A DNA stretch of 64,000 nt from Capsicum annuum (GCF_002878395.1 NC_061115.1:158523160-158587159); one strand, 5' to 3'; positions 23,815-37,611 are shown, numbered from the stretch's first letter. Translations and numbers: made by a program. The notes: generated by a model from the letters alone, not told the origin.

Positions 23815-26800
23815 GGTATGTAGACATTCGTATCTATCTTCAAGAGTCTATAGGACGTCTTTTAGAAACTTCCCTCATTTTATTCTTTATCGTGCGAAGT
23901 TCTTTCATACCTTGTGTTCTGAGTTGTGTTTCACTCTTTCTGCGTGAATGGTGTGGCTTATACTACTATCAATAGAGAGATACCGCGAGAGATTGGTAGA
24001 GATTGTTTGCCGGTTGTAGTCCTACTGATGCTTCTGAGTAGTCTTGGGATCAGTTCGCTGAGGCTTTTCTTAAGAGATTTGTGCCTTTCAGTTTGAGAGA
24101 CCGTATGCGGGACAAGTTTGATCATTTGGAGCAGGGCTCTATGTCAGTTACTAAGTATGAGGTATGCTTCCATGCCTGTCTAGATATTCCTACGATAGCA
24201 TTTCCACCGAGTCTGGAAAGATTTAAAAATTTATGAAGGATTTGGATATCTCCCTTTAGTTGGATACGTCTTAGATTGTTGTGTTTGAGGCTTCTTTTTA
24301 GAGTATTCTGGATCATGCTAAGATGACAGAGGGTATTCTAAGTGCATCTCTGGGAGGCGCCAAGAAAGCGCGACATTTTGGTGAGTTCAGGAGTTTGACC
24401 TCTCAAAGCAGAGATTTTAGATATTCTCGTGGATACCATAGTAGGACAGTGCAGGCAGCTTTATAGAATTCAGGTGGTGGATCTTCTTTGGCAGTTCAGG
24501 GTGGCCGTTCGGGCTCAGTTGTACCTTCTTCTATTGAGATTGGTCGTAGGCATTACAACGTGTATGATGAGATTAGCCATGTGGCCAAGGAATGTCCATA
24601 CCAAGTGGTTTGGGCTACTCATATTCCAGCTATTAGGGATAAAACGTTACCAGAGATGCGAGGGATAGAGGTAGTGAAGCTCGAGGGGGTGGTCATAGGG
24701 CCACCCAGGCAGTAGGTGGTCGTGGGACCACCCAAGCAGTTGGTGGTCATGGTCAGTGTTATGTTATACCATCCAAACCTGAGGCAGAGGCTTCTAATGC
24801 TGTGATTACAGGTATCATCCCCATTTATTTCAGACCTGCATCTGTATTATTTGATCCCGAATTGACTTTCTCCTATGTCTGTATATTTTACTTCAGATTT
24901 TGATTTTGCTAGTGAGTCTCTTGCTATGCCTATTCGTATATCTACCCCGGTAGGTGATTCTTTAGTGATGGATCAGGCGCATCGATCTTGTGTTGTGACT
25001 TTTGCCGGGCATGAGACTTTGGTAGATTTGCTTGTATTAGATATGGTCAATTTTGATATTATTTTAGGCATGGATTGGTTGGTTCCTTATCATGTTATCT
25101 TAGGTTATTTTGATAAGATTGTGACTTTGGTTTCGTCGGGTGTGCCAAGGATATCTTGGAAGAGTGCACTTCATTCGGGTCCTAAGAGAATTATATCTTA
25201 TGTTCAGGCTTGTAAATTGGTTGAGAGGGGATGTTTATCTTACTTGGCTTATCTTCGTGACACCAGTGTTGTTTCGCCTCCTTCCTTAGATTCTATCTGT
25301 ATTGTCCATGAGTTTATGGATGTGTTACCAACAAACTTGTCTGGTATACTTTCAGATTGAGATAGGGATTTGCTATTGATGTGAAGCCGGGAACTAAGCC
25401 CATTTTTACTCCTCCTTATAGGATTGCTGCAGCAAAGTTGAAAAAACTGAAGGATCAGTTGCAGGAGTTGTTGGATAAGGGATTAATCCAACTTAGTATT
25501 TCACCTTGAAGTGCGCCTGTCTTATTTGTAAGGAAAAAAGATAGGTCATGTATTGATTATCAACAGTTGAATAAGGTGACAGTTAAGAATAAGTGTCATC
25601 TTCTTTGCATTGATGATTTTTTTGATCAACTTCGGGTATTGTAGTGTTTTCAAAGATTGATTGAGGTTCGATTATCACCAATTGAGGATTAGAGCTTCGG
25701 ATATTCTAAAGATAAATTTTCGAACTCGATATGGTCATTATGTGTTCTTGGTCATGTCCTTTGGGTTGACCAATGCCCCTACCGCATTCATGGAGTTGAT
25801 GAACTGGGTGTTTCAATTGTATTTTAGCTTCTTTGTTATTGTATTTATTGATGATATCTTGGTGTATTCCTAGAGTGAGGTTGAGCATGAAGAGCATTTG
25901 CATATTGTGCTTCAGAGATTGAGGGATGAGAAGTTGTATGCTAAGTTCTCTAAGTGCGAGTTTTGGTTGGAGTCTATTTCTTTCTTGGGTTACATGGTGA
26001 CTAAGGAAGGTATTGTAGTTGATCCATCTAAGGTAGTAGTGGTTTGTGATTGGGCTAGACCTACTTCGCCCATCGAGATTCAAAGTTTTGTTGGCTTGGC
26101 TGGGTATTATTGGTATTTTGTTGAGGGTGACCAAGTTGACCCAGAAGAAGATTTCTTTTCAGTGGTCCGATGCCTGTGAGGTGAGCTTCCAAAAGCTCAA
26201 GGATTTGTTGACTTCAGCTCCTATATTGGCTTTGCCCAAGGAGGGCGTAGGCTTTACCGCATTTTGTGATACTTCAGGTGTTGGGTTAGGTGTTGTGTTG
26301 ATGTAGAAGGGCAAGGTAATTATGTATGCGTCTCGTCAGTTAAAGCCTCATGAGAGAAATTATACTACCCATGATTTGGAGTTGTGCGCAGTTGTGGAGG
26401 CACTACTTGCATGGAGTTCGTTGTGAGATCTTCTCAGATCATCGTAGCCTTCAGTACTTCTTCACCCAGTGAGATCTTAATATGAGGCAGAGCCATTGGC
26501 TTGAGTTGCTTAAGGATTATGATTTGACTATTCTTTACCATCCGTGCAAGGCTAATGTGGTTGCGGATGCCTTGAGCCAAAAGTCGACTAGCATGGGTAG
26601 CTTGAAACATCTTTTGACCCAGAAGAGGCCTTTGGCCTTAGAGGTTCAGTCTTTGACCAGATGGTTAGACTTGATATTTCGACACAGAGGTGTGTTTTGG
26701 CATTTGTGGATGCTAGATTTTCTTTGATGAAGCAGATTTGAGCTCATCAGTTTGATGATATTGGATTGACGTCGATTCGAGATAAGGTATTGAGTAGGGA

Positions 26801-28179
26801 GGCTAAGGAAGCCTCACTTGATTCAGATGGAGTTTTTCAGATTGGATACCAAGTTTGTGTGTCGAGAGTGGGTGACTGTGTTAGATTGATATTGTAGGAG
26901 GCCCATTATTCTAGATAATCCATCTATCCAGGTGTGACTAAGATGTATCATAATTTGAGGCAGCACTACTGATGGGGTGGTATGAGGTGAGATATGACAT
27001 ATTTTATGTCTCTTTGCCTATGTTATCAGCAGGTGAAGGCCAAGCATATGAAACCTGGTGAATTTCTTCTAAGGTTGCCCATTCCCAAGCGAAAGTGGAA
27101 ATGCATCACCATGGATTTTATGACTGGTTTGCCTCGTATATCTTATGGTTCTGATAGTGTTTAGGTCATCGTGGATCAATTAACCAATTCAGCTTATTTT
27201 ATTTCGTTTCAGGTCTCGTTCAGTGCTGAGAAGTTGGCTCGTTCTATATTCATGCGATTGTTCATCTACATGGTGTGATGGTGTCTATTACTTCAGAGTG
27301 AGGTTCTATGTTCACATCTCACTTTTGGAAGACTTTTCAGGATGAGTTGGGAACTTGTGTTGATCTTATCACAATGTTTCACCCCCAGACTGATGGCCAG
27401 TCAGAGTGGACTATCCATGTTTTGGAGTATGCTTTGCACGTGTGTGATTGATTTTGGTGGCTAGTAGGAGCAGCATTTGGCTTTAGCAGGGTTAACATAT
27501 AATAATAGCTACCATTTCAATATTGATATAGCTCATTTTGAGGCATCATAAAGGAGGCATTGTTGCTTCCCAGTGGATTAGTTTGATGTTTCAGAGATGA
27601 GACTTGAGGTGCGGACTTGCTCCGTGAGTCTTTGGATAGAGTCCAGGTCATTCAGGATAAACTTAGAGCAGCTCAGAGTAGGCAAAAGTGTTATACTGAT
27701 TGTAGACTTTGTGCCTTGAGATTTGGCATTGGAGATTGTATTTTCCTTCAAGTTCCACCCATGAAGGATGTGATGAGGTTTGGGAAGGGGGGCTAGCTTA
27801 GCCCCAGGTATACTGGTCCATTTGAGATTCTTCGGTCTATTGGTGATGTGGCTTATAAGTTGGATTTGCCCTTTGATCTATCATATGTTCATCTAGTTTT
27901 TCATGTTTTTATGCTTCGTCGCTATATTCCTGAAGAGTCTCATGTCATTCTTTCAATTCGGTTCTATTAGATGATCGGTTGTCCTTTGTTGAGGAGCCGG
28001 TCTCTATTTTGGCTAGGGATGCTAGGAGGTTGTGCTCTAGAGTGATCCGTAAGGTTAAGGTCTAGTGGCGACATCGACCAATAGATGAAGCTACTTGGGA
28101 GGTCGAGTCTGATATGCGTAGTTCTAATCTCCAACTCTTTGTTGATTCAGGTATTTCCTTTTCCCTAGTTCGAGGATGA
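23815..28179 (+). pseudogene. Del/Tekay-type gypsy gag-pol, heavily degraded
   Basis: Domains in order follow. Gag C-terminal half runs from about 24035 to 24390 (FAEAFLKRFVPFSLRDRM, then LEQGSMSVTKYE). A zinc knuckle near 24545-24605 has lost its first cysteines but keeps the HVAKECPY end. Protease lies around 24830-25080 with IILGMDWL and an altered DPE in place of the usual DPG/DTG-like active site. Reverse transcriptase has [12 protein letters not shown] sequence near 25530 and the catalytic FIDDILVYS at 25844. RNase H has the FCDTSGVGLGVVL block near 26265 and ADALSQK near 26565. Integrase lies at about 26890-27560. A chromodomain-like C-terminus follows near 28050-28110 (WRHRPIDEATWEVE). 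Many stops and frameshifts interrupt it. The 5' part of gag is missing. The outer LTRs at 6767 and 28203 bracket it. Confidence 0.85.
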
Positions 28180-28202
28180 ACTAGATTTTTAGTGGTGGAT
28201 GA

Positions 28203-31013
28203 TGTACCGACTTAAAAATTTGATGAAATATGTGAAATTTATGATTTTATGTGATTTGACTATTTTACCCCTCCTCTTAGCTGTATTATGGCATTTCTGG
28301 AGTGTGGGAGTGATTGACATGATTTTCAATGTATTTTGGTATATTGTGATTTTTAATGGCTTCGAGAGCCTTATTTTAGACTTATGAGGATATCTTTTGA
28401 TCTATGCGACGGATCACCGAATGAACTACGCTAGTAGCTCCGAAATATCAATTTTAGGCTAGGTAGACCTTTAGTTTGGGACCCAGTGCACCCGAGCTCA
28501 TTTCGACCTATTGATCGAAAAGTTGAAAAATTAAAATATGAGTGTGAGACCCATATGTGATCGAAATGACCTCGGATGGAAATTCGACTTTGCCAGTAGA
28601 TCTAGAATGTCTATTTTTGGGTGTTAGCATGTTTGGTATGATTTTACAACTTTTAAATCTCATTTCGATCCTCGATTTTGAAAATTGTGATTTCGAGTTT
28701 CGTGGGTCAACTTTGTGTAAGTGATGTTTTCTCGAAAATATGACTTCTCCAACGCATTAGAAACATCGAATTTAGTATGGTTTCATAGTATTTTTTTCAT
28801 ATATCGAACTACAAACGAATTTCGGGCACCCCGTCAAAGTTCAAATTGGACTTTTAAAAACAAAAACTGCTACTATAGCAGACTTTCTACTATATATAGC
28901 AGATTTTCTCCTATTTTTTGGTCCATTTTGCTTATTTTTCATCTTGTCTCTTGAGAGTTAAACCCTAAAATAGTGTGAGAGCTTAAAAATAAACTTGTAG
29001 GAGCTTGGAAAGCTAGATTAACATCTATTTCTTGATTTTATTACGGATTTAAGGTAAGAATTCACCATTTTCCGAGTAATTTCTTGATAAATTTTTCAAA
29101 ACCTCAAAAATCTTAGGGGTTGATTTTAAATCCAATTGCACTTCTTTTCACTTGAATATACGTTGTAATTACTAGTTTTCATTAATTTAACCCTTGAAAT
29201 AACTCTGATTCTTGTTTTTAACCCGAATTTCAAAGATTTTTACCCGATAAAGCTTAAAATAGTTTTTCTTCAATTTGAACCTCATTTTTTACTCAATTTG
29301 ACTTGGGTTTTCAGGTGTAGACTGCTAAAAATATGGAAAACATACTTTTGAAGTAAAACTCTGATTTTGCCCTTCTTTTGTAAAAATCCGTTCCGGGGGT
29401 CTGTTTTGACCCCAAACCAAAACTAGTCAATATGGGTGTCGTTGGTTTTGTTTTGATGCGTAGATTTCATATTTGATGTTTTTAGTAGAGTTTGAGATTA
29501 TTCATTAAAAGTAAGGTCGTGGGTTCAAAGTGTAGCGAACTAGTTTCGGCTTTTGAGGTAGGTTATGGCTTAACTCTTTCAAACTGGGTTGGATAGTAAA
29601 TGATGATACAAAAAGGGTGGAAACTAATCATAAAAATGACTATTAATACGTTGTGCTTGTGTTGGGGCTATATGTGATGTAATTGTCAAAATTGAGTTAG
29701 TATGTGATATGTGTGGCCGTGTGGGGTCCTATATGATATTAATAGCCTTGAATACATGTGAATAATTGTATTGTGTTGTTAAGATTCTTAATATGGTATC
29801 GTTGGTGTGTTGTGATTATATTCATACTTTATTTGGCATATGAGACATGTGGAAATTCGTGGATGAAACTGAAATAATGAGTGAATATTGGCTCACATGG
29901 GTGTGGAAATATATCATTGTGGTTGGTTGTGAAAATACTCATTGTGATTGGTTGTGATAATTACATTCTCATAACATACTCATTCATGAAATATTGATAC
30001 CACCATGAAAACATCTGAGAAACACTGGCAACACCTTTTTAAAACCCTCCCCGAGGGATGTGCTGGGGAGGAGATATTGTAATACCTTATAAAACCGTTT
30101 TCGAGGGATGTGCTAGAAAGGAGATATAGGATATGTGGATTGTATACGGGTTGACGAACCCCCCATGGGTCCTGCGTTGGGAGGCTTGCCTCCGTAGGTG
30201 TATACGGGGATTGTGCGACGATCCAGGAGATTGTGCGACGATCTCGTGCATCATCATCATCATATACATTGCACTTACTTTATTGTGTTGTGTTGTGTTG
30301 TATTGCCATATTGACTTTCCATCTATGTATTTAGTGTATCTTCTTTTACTTGTATTTGATGATCTTGTATATGCATATTTCCCCTTGTTCTTCTTATATA
30401 TGATATAATACGTACTTTTGTTCTATCTTGGTGCGATATTGCAATATATGTGAGATATATTAGAACTTTCAGTGCAAGCGGTGTGGGATACCGTTGTGGG
30501 ATATTTTCTGATTGCAAGTGACATGCCCTTAGTATATATTTTGTATGCTTAATTTGCTTCTTTGCATGGTCGGCCTATGATACCTACTAAGTACAAGTGG
30601 AATGTACTTATGCCTACTGCGTCCTTTTGTTGTAGGTCCTAGCTTGAGTGCGCCTCAGCTTGATTGACTCGGGCGATTGTTGGAGCTTCCAAGGTAGCGG
30701 TTGGACATTCATGCGTCCGAAGTTCACCTCTATCTTTCTACAATAGTTATGTCTTGATTATCATTCGAAGATAAATTTTATTCCTTTGTGGTTATTTTTC
30801 TGATATATTTGACTCTTGGATTGTATTAGTAGTTCTTACACTATTGACACCTAATTTTGGCATGATTGATTTTTTGGATAAGTTCCTTCCATGTTATTAT
30901 GATTACTTATATGGTTCGACTTCGTTCTAGAAGACTTATCTTGGGCTATTTCTTTCTTTTCCTCTTTTGGTATCAGTTTAGGTGATATGCTTACTTGTTA
31001 AGGTGCACCGTGA
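28203..31013 (+). mobile_element. 3' LTR of Del/Tekay-type element
   Basis: It starts TGTACCGACTTAAAAATTTG right after a purine-rich AGTGGTGGATGA and matches 6767-9629 along almost its whole length, including the duplicated AAAACCCTCCCCGAGGGATG block and the CAT microsatellite (30247-30262). The last roughly 10-15 bp of the LTR are missing or altered, because minus-strand LTR sequence begins at about 31016. Confidence 0.75.
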
Positions 31014-31015
31014 TG

Positions 31016-31906
31016 ATATATTTCCACAACCAACCACAATGAAATATTTCTACAATCACGTGAGCCAATATCCGCTCATTATTTCAGTATCATCTACGAA
31101 TTTTCGCATGTATCATAAGACAATAAAGTATGAATATAATCACAATACACCAGTGATACCATATTAATCATCTTAACAACACAATATAATCATTCACATG
31201 TATTCAATGCTATTAATATCACATAGGACTCCACACGATCACACATATCACATAATAACTCAATTTTGATAATTACATCACATATAGACCCCCACACGGA
31301 TAGAACACATAAATAGCCATTTTTTATGATTAGTTCTCACCCTTAATATGCATTTTATATCATCATTTACTACACAACTCAGTTTGAAAGAGTTAAGCCA
31401 TAACTTACCTCAAAAGCCAAAAATGGTCCGCTTCACTTCAAATCTATGACTTTACTTTTAATGAAGGATTTGAAACTCCTCTAAAAACATCAAATATAAA
31501 ATCTATGCGTCAAAATAAAACCAACGACACTCATATTGACTACTTTTGATTCCGATCAAAATGGACCCCCAAAATAAATTTTCAAAAAAGAAGAGCAAAA
31601 TCATAAATTTACTTCAAAAATGCGTTTTTCATATTTTTAGGAAGCTACAGCTGAAAACCCAAGTCAAATTGAGGTTCAAATCGAAGAAAAACTCTTTTAA
31701 AGTTTTGCTGGGTAAAATCTTTAAAATTCGAATTAAAATATGGAATCAGAGTTGTTTTGAAGGTTATATTGATGAAAAACTAGTAATTATAAGATTAGAA
31801 TATTATTCAAGTGAAAAGGAGTGAGATTTGGGTTTAAAATCAAGTCCTAAGATTTTAGGGGTTTTGAAAAATTAATCTAGAAATTACTAAGAAAAACGTG
31901 AATTGA
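31016..31906 (-). mobile_element. right piece of the split minus-strand Del-type LTR
   Basis: Reverse complement of LTR positions corresponding to about 7640-8530 of the 5' LTR. It continues the piece at 5640-6766. The first ~860 bp of the LTR (as read on the minus strand) are absent beyond 31906. The near-identical 19-bp sequence ATATTTCCACAA(A/C)CAACC lies at both junctions (6748-6766 and about 31017-31034). Confidence 0.75.
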
Positions 31907-34900
31907 GATCACACCTTTTATACTACGATTGAAATTTGAAATCAAAATTGAAATAGTATACAAACATCGATTTCAAATTAAAACTTCAAATTACATGTCC
32001 GTTTAAATAATATAGGCCATTGATTTTGCAATGTGACGAGGATTTGTGACTATGATTAGAGTTGTTCTTGGGTGAAGACACATATTTGTATCTATTTTAA
32101 TAGTCCATGATTGTTCTTCGCTGCAATTTGTGAAGACGTAGTAGTTTATTGAACAAAGTTGAAGTTTAACAGTAATTTTTTCTAGATTTGGATTGATTTG
32201 TGATTAATTCATATTTCATTATTATTTTTATTTTTCAAGATGGTCATTTGTTTTTGTTTAAAAGATTGATTCGGTGAGTTGAGAATCTCAGAATTTTCTT
32301 GATTATTTTAGTTGAGAATCTCAAGATGGTTATAGATATTTTAGTCGTGTGTGCATTATGATAAACGAATTAACTAGGTAAATCTTTTGTTTGTTGTAAA
32401 TGAAATAAATAATACATACTAGGAGTCGTATCGTTGTCATTCAAATTTTAACTATTAATCATTTATGTACTGCATATTTATTTCATGTTCTAAGACCAAA
32501 GGTCAATTATGGCAAACAATAAGTTGTTTTAGATAAAATTATTCATTCAACGAAGTACCTCAAATGATTAATGCTTTTGTCATCAAACGGTGTTATCAAA
32601 GGTATAAGAGGGAGAGATTTGGACTAAGATACAAAGTTGTTATCATGTAATTAGGAGGTCTCGAACAGGGCAGACCTATGTGGTTGTTATTTTCGTATGA
32701 TTTGTGTTTGTCTTTTAAGTTATTATTTTGACGAAGAAAGGAGTTGGGGATGATGAGTTTCCTTTTATAGTTTGAGTCGAAGTTCTATCAGAAATAGTCT
32801 TTCTATCTTTTGAGGTAGGAGTAAGGTCTACTATCTCGAATCCTACTTTATAGAATTATATTGAATACATTGTTGTATTTTTATCTAGAATGTCAATCTT
32901 GAACTCAAAAATCTATATGATTTATTATTATGTTCTACAATAATTAGTAATTAGTCATGTTCCCTTTACTTCTTCTTTTTCTTATTTTTAATCTTTCCTT
33001 ATTTAGAAGATTTTTTACATAGCTTTCAACTAATAGTATCCTCCATTCATTTTAACTTGTCACATTTAGATTTTGTATGCCCATTAAAAAGATAACGACA
33101 ACATGAATTCCCATTAATTGATGTTAATTATTAGATTTTAAAAATTGATTTGAAGAATAAATAATTAATGATAGAATAAAACATGAAAAACATAGTTGTC
33201 TTTTATTAATATATGTTATAAATGAATATCGATTTCTGAAATAATGAACAAGCAAAAGTAAACGAATCCTAAATATTTTCATTACGCAAAAGTAACATCA
33301 AAAGAATTATAATTATGTTAGATTGTTCAAATTAAATGTAAAATCAAATGGACATAATAGCCCATGAAGGTTAGAAAACCAAAAGCCTCAAGACACGTTT
33401 TACCTAATTTGATTTTCTTAATTTTTTTTTAAAAAGAAATATGAAGGTCGATATTCATAGAATTTGCATGAAGCCATGAACTTATAATACCTTTCAACTT
33501 TTTTTTTTTTTAAATAGAGTCTTATACATACGGTTAAAGTTTCATAGTCATAATAATCTCATAGTCATAATAATCTACTATCTTTATCTGAAGGATCACG
33601 TCTTATTTAAATAGTAATAACTATGTCAAAAAGCTCTTCATAATGAAAAATCTCAAAAGGAAGCTAAAAAAACAAAGGGAGGTTGAGTTATAAGTTTTTC
33701 TATATGTAATTTGTATTACCTGATTTTTTTTTTTAAATATCACCAATAAGTAATATCAAAATAAAATGTAAAATTTTCGTGCATCAAAATAGATTTCGGA
33801 GTCCTTATAGTTTGTTGTATAACTATTACCGAACAATGTTTTAATGTTAATTAAAGTTGAGGTAAAATATGAAAAAAAAATATTTTTCTTCATATGTCAA
33901 AAATAACAAGTATTCCTTTGTCTAATAATACTTTTTCACTATACTAAATGTAGATGTCCAATAATATTTGTTTAGTTTAAAAATTAATAAAAATTTTTGC
34001 ATTTTCTACCCATTTTTTCTTACTATTAAATATTATTCATCACTTAATGTATTTTTCAATGCAATTAATTTATTCTATTCAAAGGGCGATATAATGAAAT
34101 TGTCCCTATCATTTATTGTTTTTTAACATGTGTGTCAAGTGAATAATGGACAAGTATTGTTGAATAGAGAGAGTAAAGATAAAACATAATTTTAAAAATA
34201 AGAGACAAGTAAAATTAAATAGATGGAATACCTTATTTATCTACTTTCAATGCTTCCGTCGTTTTATCTTGACATTTATTTATTTTATTGCACTAAGTAT
34301 GGTATAAAGGGTATGCAATTTACACTTTTAAAGCAACATATATATTTTTTCCTTTTTTAAGTACTTGTCATTTTTGTTATGTATATTTTTTAACTAAAAC
34401 TTCAACTACAGATTGAGTAATTTGATTAAATTATTCTATTTATTATTCATTTTAATTTAATACGGTGCTTGTCCCTTTTGAATCATATTAATGTCCCTCC
34501 ATATTTTATGATGAAGGGCAAAGGTAAAAAAAACTAATGATATTTTAGTTTTCTAAAATGACAAGTGCTATATCAGTAGGCCATCAGTTAAACTAGTATA
34601 AGTATTTATATATAATTTCGAGAAAAGAAGTGTTAGCTTGAACATATTGTATGTAAAACTATGTAATAAGAAACTAAAAAATAGGATCAATATGAATGAG
34701 AAATAAAATTTAGCAAAAACAAAACTGTAGAAGGAATAATCACCAATACGAAATTAAAGATTTCTCTTATAAAAATCAATTCAAATATATTATTACACTC
34801 AGTCTTCCTTACTTCTCTTTTCACCCTAATTTGTGCCCATTATCTTAAATAATTGGTGTCCTCCCTCCCTCCTCTTCTCTTCTATTATTTATGTTTCAAG

Positions 34901-35070
34901 AATTTCATCACTGTAGAAGCACGGAAAAACAAACGACTTGAAATAAAATTAAAGGCATCTGTTGATCCTTCAAAATATCAATTTTAATAATGGCTTTAAC
35001 GATGTCGTTATATAATGACAAATTTAATAATACGATATAATAAAATTTAAGCAACAATCAAAATAATCAT
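31907..35070. other. intergenic DNA with MITE-like fragments
   Basis: AT-rich DNA without a supported gene. Within it, about 33950-34235 resembles about 59045-59270 (both start ATGTCCAATAATA and hold TATCATTTA, TTTTTAA and a GGACAAGTA end), so the two are copies of one short element. A 17-bp direct repeat TCATAGTCATAATAATC occurs at 33542 and 33559. A CT-rich run lies at 34860-34885. Confidence 0.45.
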
Positions 35071-35079
35071 TATATTTTA

Positions 35080-35754
35080 GGGGAAAGGACAGAAACGACA
35101 CTTCAAATTAAACTATTTTCATGAAAATGGTCATGGAATTTAAATTCCAGTTTCTAGCCATTTTAATTTACTGGCTTGTTCTATATCGTTTCTATACACC
35201 CTATATATAGTTTCTATACATATCTTATACATATAAATGTTCTATACGAAAATTATACAGTTTTGATACACAATTTATACAATAACTATACTTTTTTTTT
35301 TACACGTTTTATACAACAATTATATAATTTTCATACACTTTCTATATATTTTTATATATATTTTATACATATACATATTTGATAGAACTATACAATTTCT
35401 ATACATATATCTTATATAGATACATATTCTATTTAACAATTATATCATTTTTATATAATTTAATTATTATTTCTAAACAATAAAAAAATAGAATATTTGA
35501 TCAGTTAAAAAATTTATAGCAAAAAAATTAAAATATTTTTAAAAGGGACGAATTGCCCAAGTTGAATACTATATCAGTATTGTATATAGACTGTATCTGT
35601 ATTGTATATGGACTGTATATGAACTACGTAGGCCAAAATGATCCAAATTAGGAAATGGCTATAAAACAAAAATAATATATCCGACTGGCCACTTTTGAAA
35701 AGTTTTCAAACTTGTAATATTTTTTAAAAAAATGTTATAGAGTGCTATTTTCCC
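35080..35754. mobile_element. 675-bp Mutator-type non-autonomous element with 9-bp target duplication
   Basis: The element starts GGGGAAAGGACAG and ends CTATTTTCCC, so the terminal inverted repeat is only about 6-7 bp (GGGAAA). It is flanked by a perfect 9-bp direct repeat TATATTTTA at 35071-35079 and 35755-35763. A 9-bp duplication is characteristic of Mutator-like elements. The interior carries many CTATACA and TTATACA motifs (35190-35420), and no coding capacity beyond an accidental 68-codon frame. Confidence 0.7.
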
Positions 35755-35763
35755 TATATTTTA

Positions 35764-36389
35764 ACTATTAACACAATTCAATACAAAGTAATGCAATACG
35801 TAACAACCATCTAAACACAAACAATTACAAATGACCTAAGTTAATCATCAGTTTGGAGTTAAGTTTGTGAGAGTGTTAGAATGATTTATTATTATTCCCG
35901 ATACACTATTAAAAAATTGAAAACATAATAAAAAGTAAGTTGTAAGAAAAAATTTAAGAGACGACCAAATAAAAAGGAAAAAATTAAGTACTCCTACCTC
36001 TACTCTTGTGACTATTTAATGAGCACACAAAACAACTTTTTTTTTATAGGAGGAGTATTTATAAATCAAAAAAGAATTTGATTTTGAACTTCTATATAAT
36101 TTGTATTAGGATTTCATCAACCAAAAGAAAAATGAAGATTCTTGTGTTATAGTAAAAAAAGACTCGTAACAAATTTATTTTGCCAAAAAAAATATACATA
36201 CCAATTTTTATTTTGTAAAAAATAAAGCAATTTTTTATACATATTTTTTTCAATAATATGATTCTTACGTGTTGAGACTCCTACCAAGTGGTTAGCTGAG
36301 AAAATTGAAGGAAAGGTGTCTTTTAAGTTTTGAATGAAGGATTGGTGACATTGACCAACAGATAGGGTCAAACATCATTAGGACAATTG
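35764..36389. other. intergenic DNA, no gene recognised
   Basis: AT-rich sequence. A 74-codon minus frame at 36147-36371 has no recognisable motif. Confidence 0.4.
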
Positions 36390-36676
36390 ATTAAGTTAAT
36401 TGTGGACTTGATTAATATTTTCAAAACTTTCTAATCTTTTCAAAAATACAAATCAACCCAACCCACACCCCTCTTCAATCCAAATCAACCACATACTCTC
36501 TCCAGCTTCTCTCAACTCTCTCCCAACCAACAGTTCTGTAAAATTTCTCCCTTCAACCTCCAGCGACAAATAGTTGAGCGAGTTCCTTTTCGACTTTCAA
36601 CCGTCAATCGACGTGAATACTTCTTCGGCGACAACAACTTCGAGTTCTTTGTCCTCCCATTTCCTTTTCCACAGGT
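36390..36676 (+). promoter_or_regulatory. leader of Ulp1-like copy 1
   Basis: The CT-rich tract (CTCTCTCCAGCTTCTCTCAA, 36494-36530) and a GT donor after CCACAG at 36676 look like a plant 5' untranslated exon and the start of a first intron. The same kind of leader, preceded by a CTTTTCxAAAAxTACAAATCAACCC block, occurs on the minus strand upstream of copy 2 (about 45840-46150), which supports common ancestry. Confidence 0.45.
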
Positions 36677-36899
36677 AAAAAGTTATGAAAAACAGAGGAA
36701 CTTGAGCCAAATACTCTTCTGGTATTGAAATGTGGACTGAATAAAACCCTAATTTCTAGCATTTCTTCATTTCTTCTTCTTGTTTTCGTACTGTTGATTC
36801 AAATTTGTTGGTGATTTTTGGTTACAGTTGATATTCTTAGTGTGTCTGTGCGATGTGTTGGTGTTACTGGGTTGATTTGTTATTTATTTTGGTAGAAAT

Positions 36900-37540
36900 G
36901 GTATTGCAACAGTTGAAACATCTGATGTAATAGATGAAACATATGATGCAACAGATGAAAATCTGATACAACAGATGAAAAATTTAATGCAACTATGAAA
37001 ATCTGATGTAACAGGTGAACAATCTAACAGATCATTCATCTGTTGTGACAGACGACTCTTCTATTTGGAAGAAATCTAAACAATATTGATCCAACAGATA
37101 ATTGATTAGTGATCTATTTTTATTCTTTCCAACGGTTTACTCTTCATTTTGCAATAGATTAGGATTGTTTTTATTCTTTCCAATAATTTACTCATTCGTT
37201 ACAATAGGTCGATTATCTGTTGCAACAGATAACATACTTGGTGCAATAGATTAGTGATCTATTTTTATTCTTTCCAACAGTTTACTCATCCGTTGCAACA
37301 GGTCAGTTATATGTTGCAACAGATAAAATACCTAGCGCAACAGATTAGTAATTTGTTTTTATGGTTTCCAACGGATTACTCATCCATTGCAATGGGTCAG
37401 TTATATGTTGCATCAGATAAAATACCAGGTGCAACAAATAATGTTGTTTTTATGGTTCCCATGAATTACTCATCTGTTGCAACAGGTCGGTTATATGTTG
37501 TAACAGATAACATACCTGGTGTAATAAATTAGTTGTCTGT
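36900..37540. repeat. palindromic ATCTGTTGCAACAGAT cluster, intron 1 of copy 1
   Basis: At least a dozen copies or half-copies of the 16-bp palindrome ATCTGTTGCAACAGAT and variants, often arranged as a roughly 60-bp higher-order unit (TTTTTATTCTTTCCAACAG, TTACTCATCCGTTGCAACAG, GTCAGTTATATGTTGCAACA). It lies between the leader exon and the first ATG of the Ulp1-like gene. Confidence 0.85.
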
Positions 37541-37611
37541 TGGAACTGTTATATTACTGTTATGCATTATAAATTATAATATATGTTATGTTCCTGTTAA
37601 TTTAAGATAAC

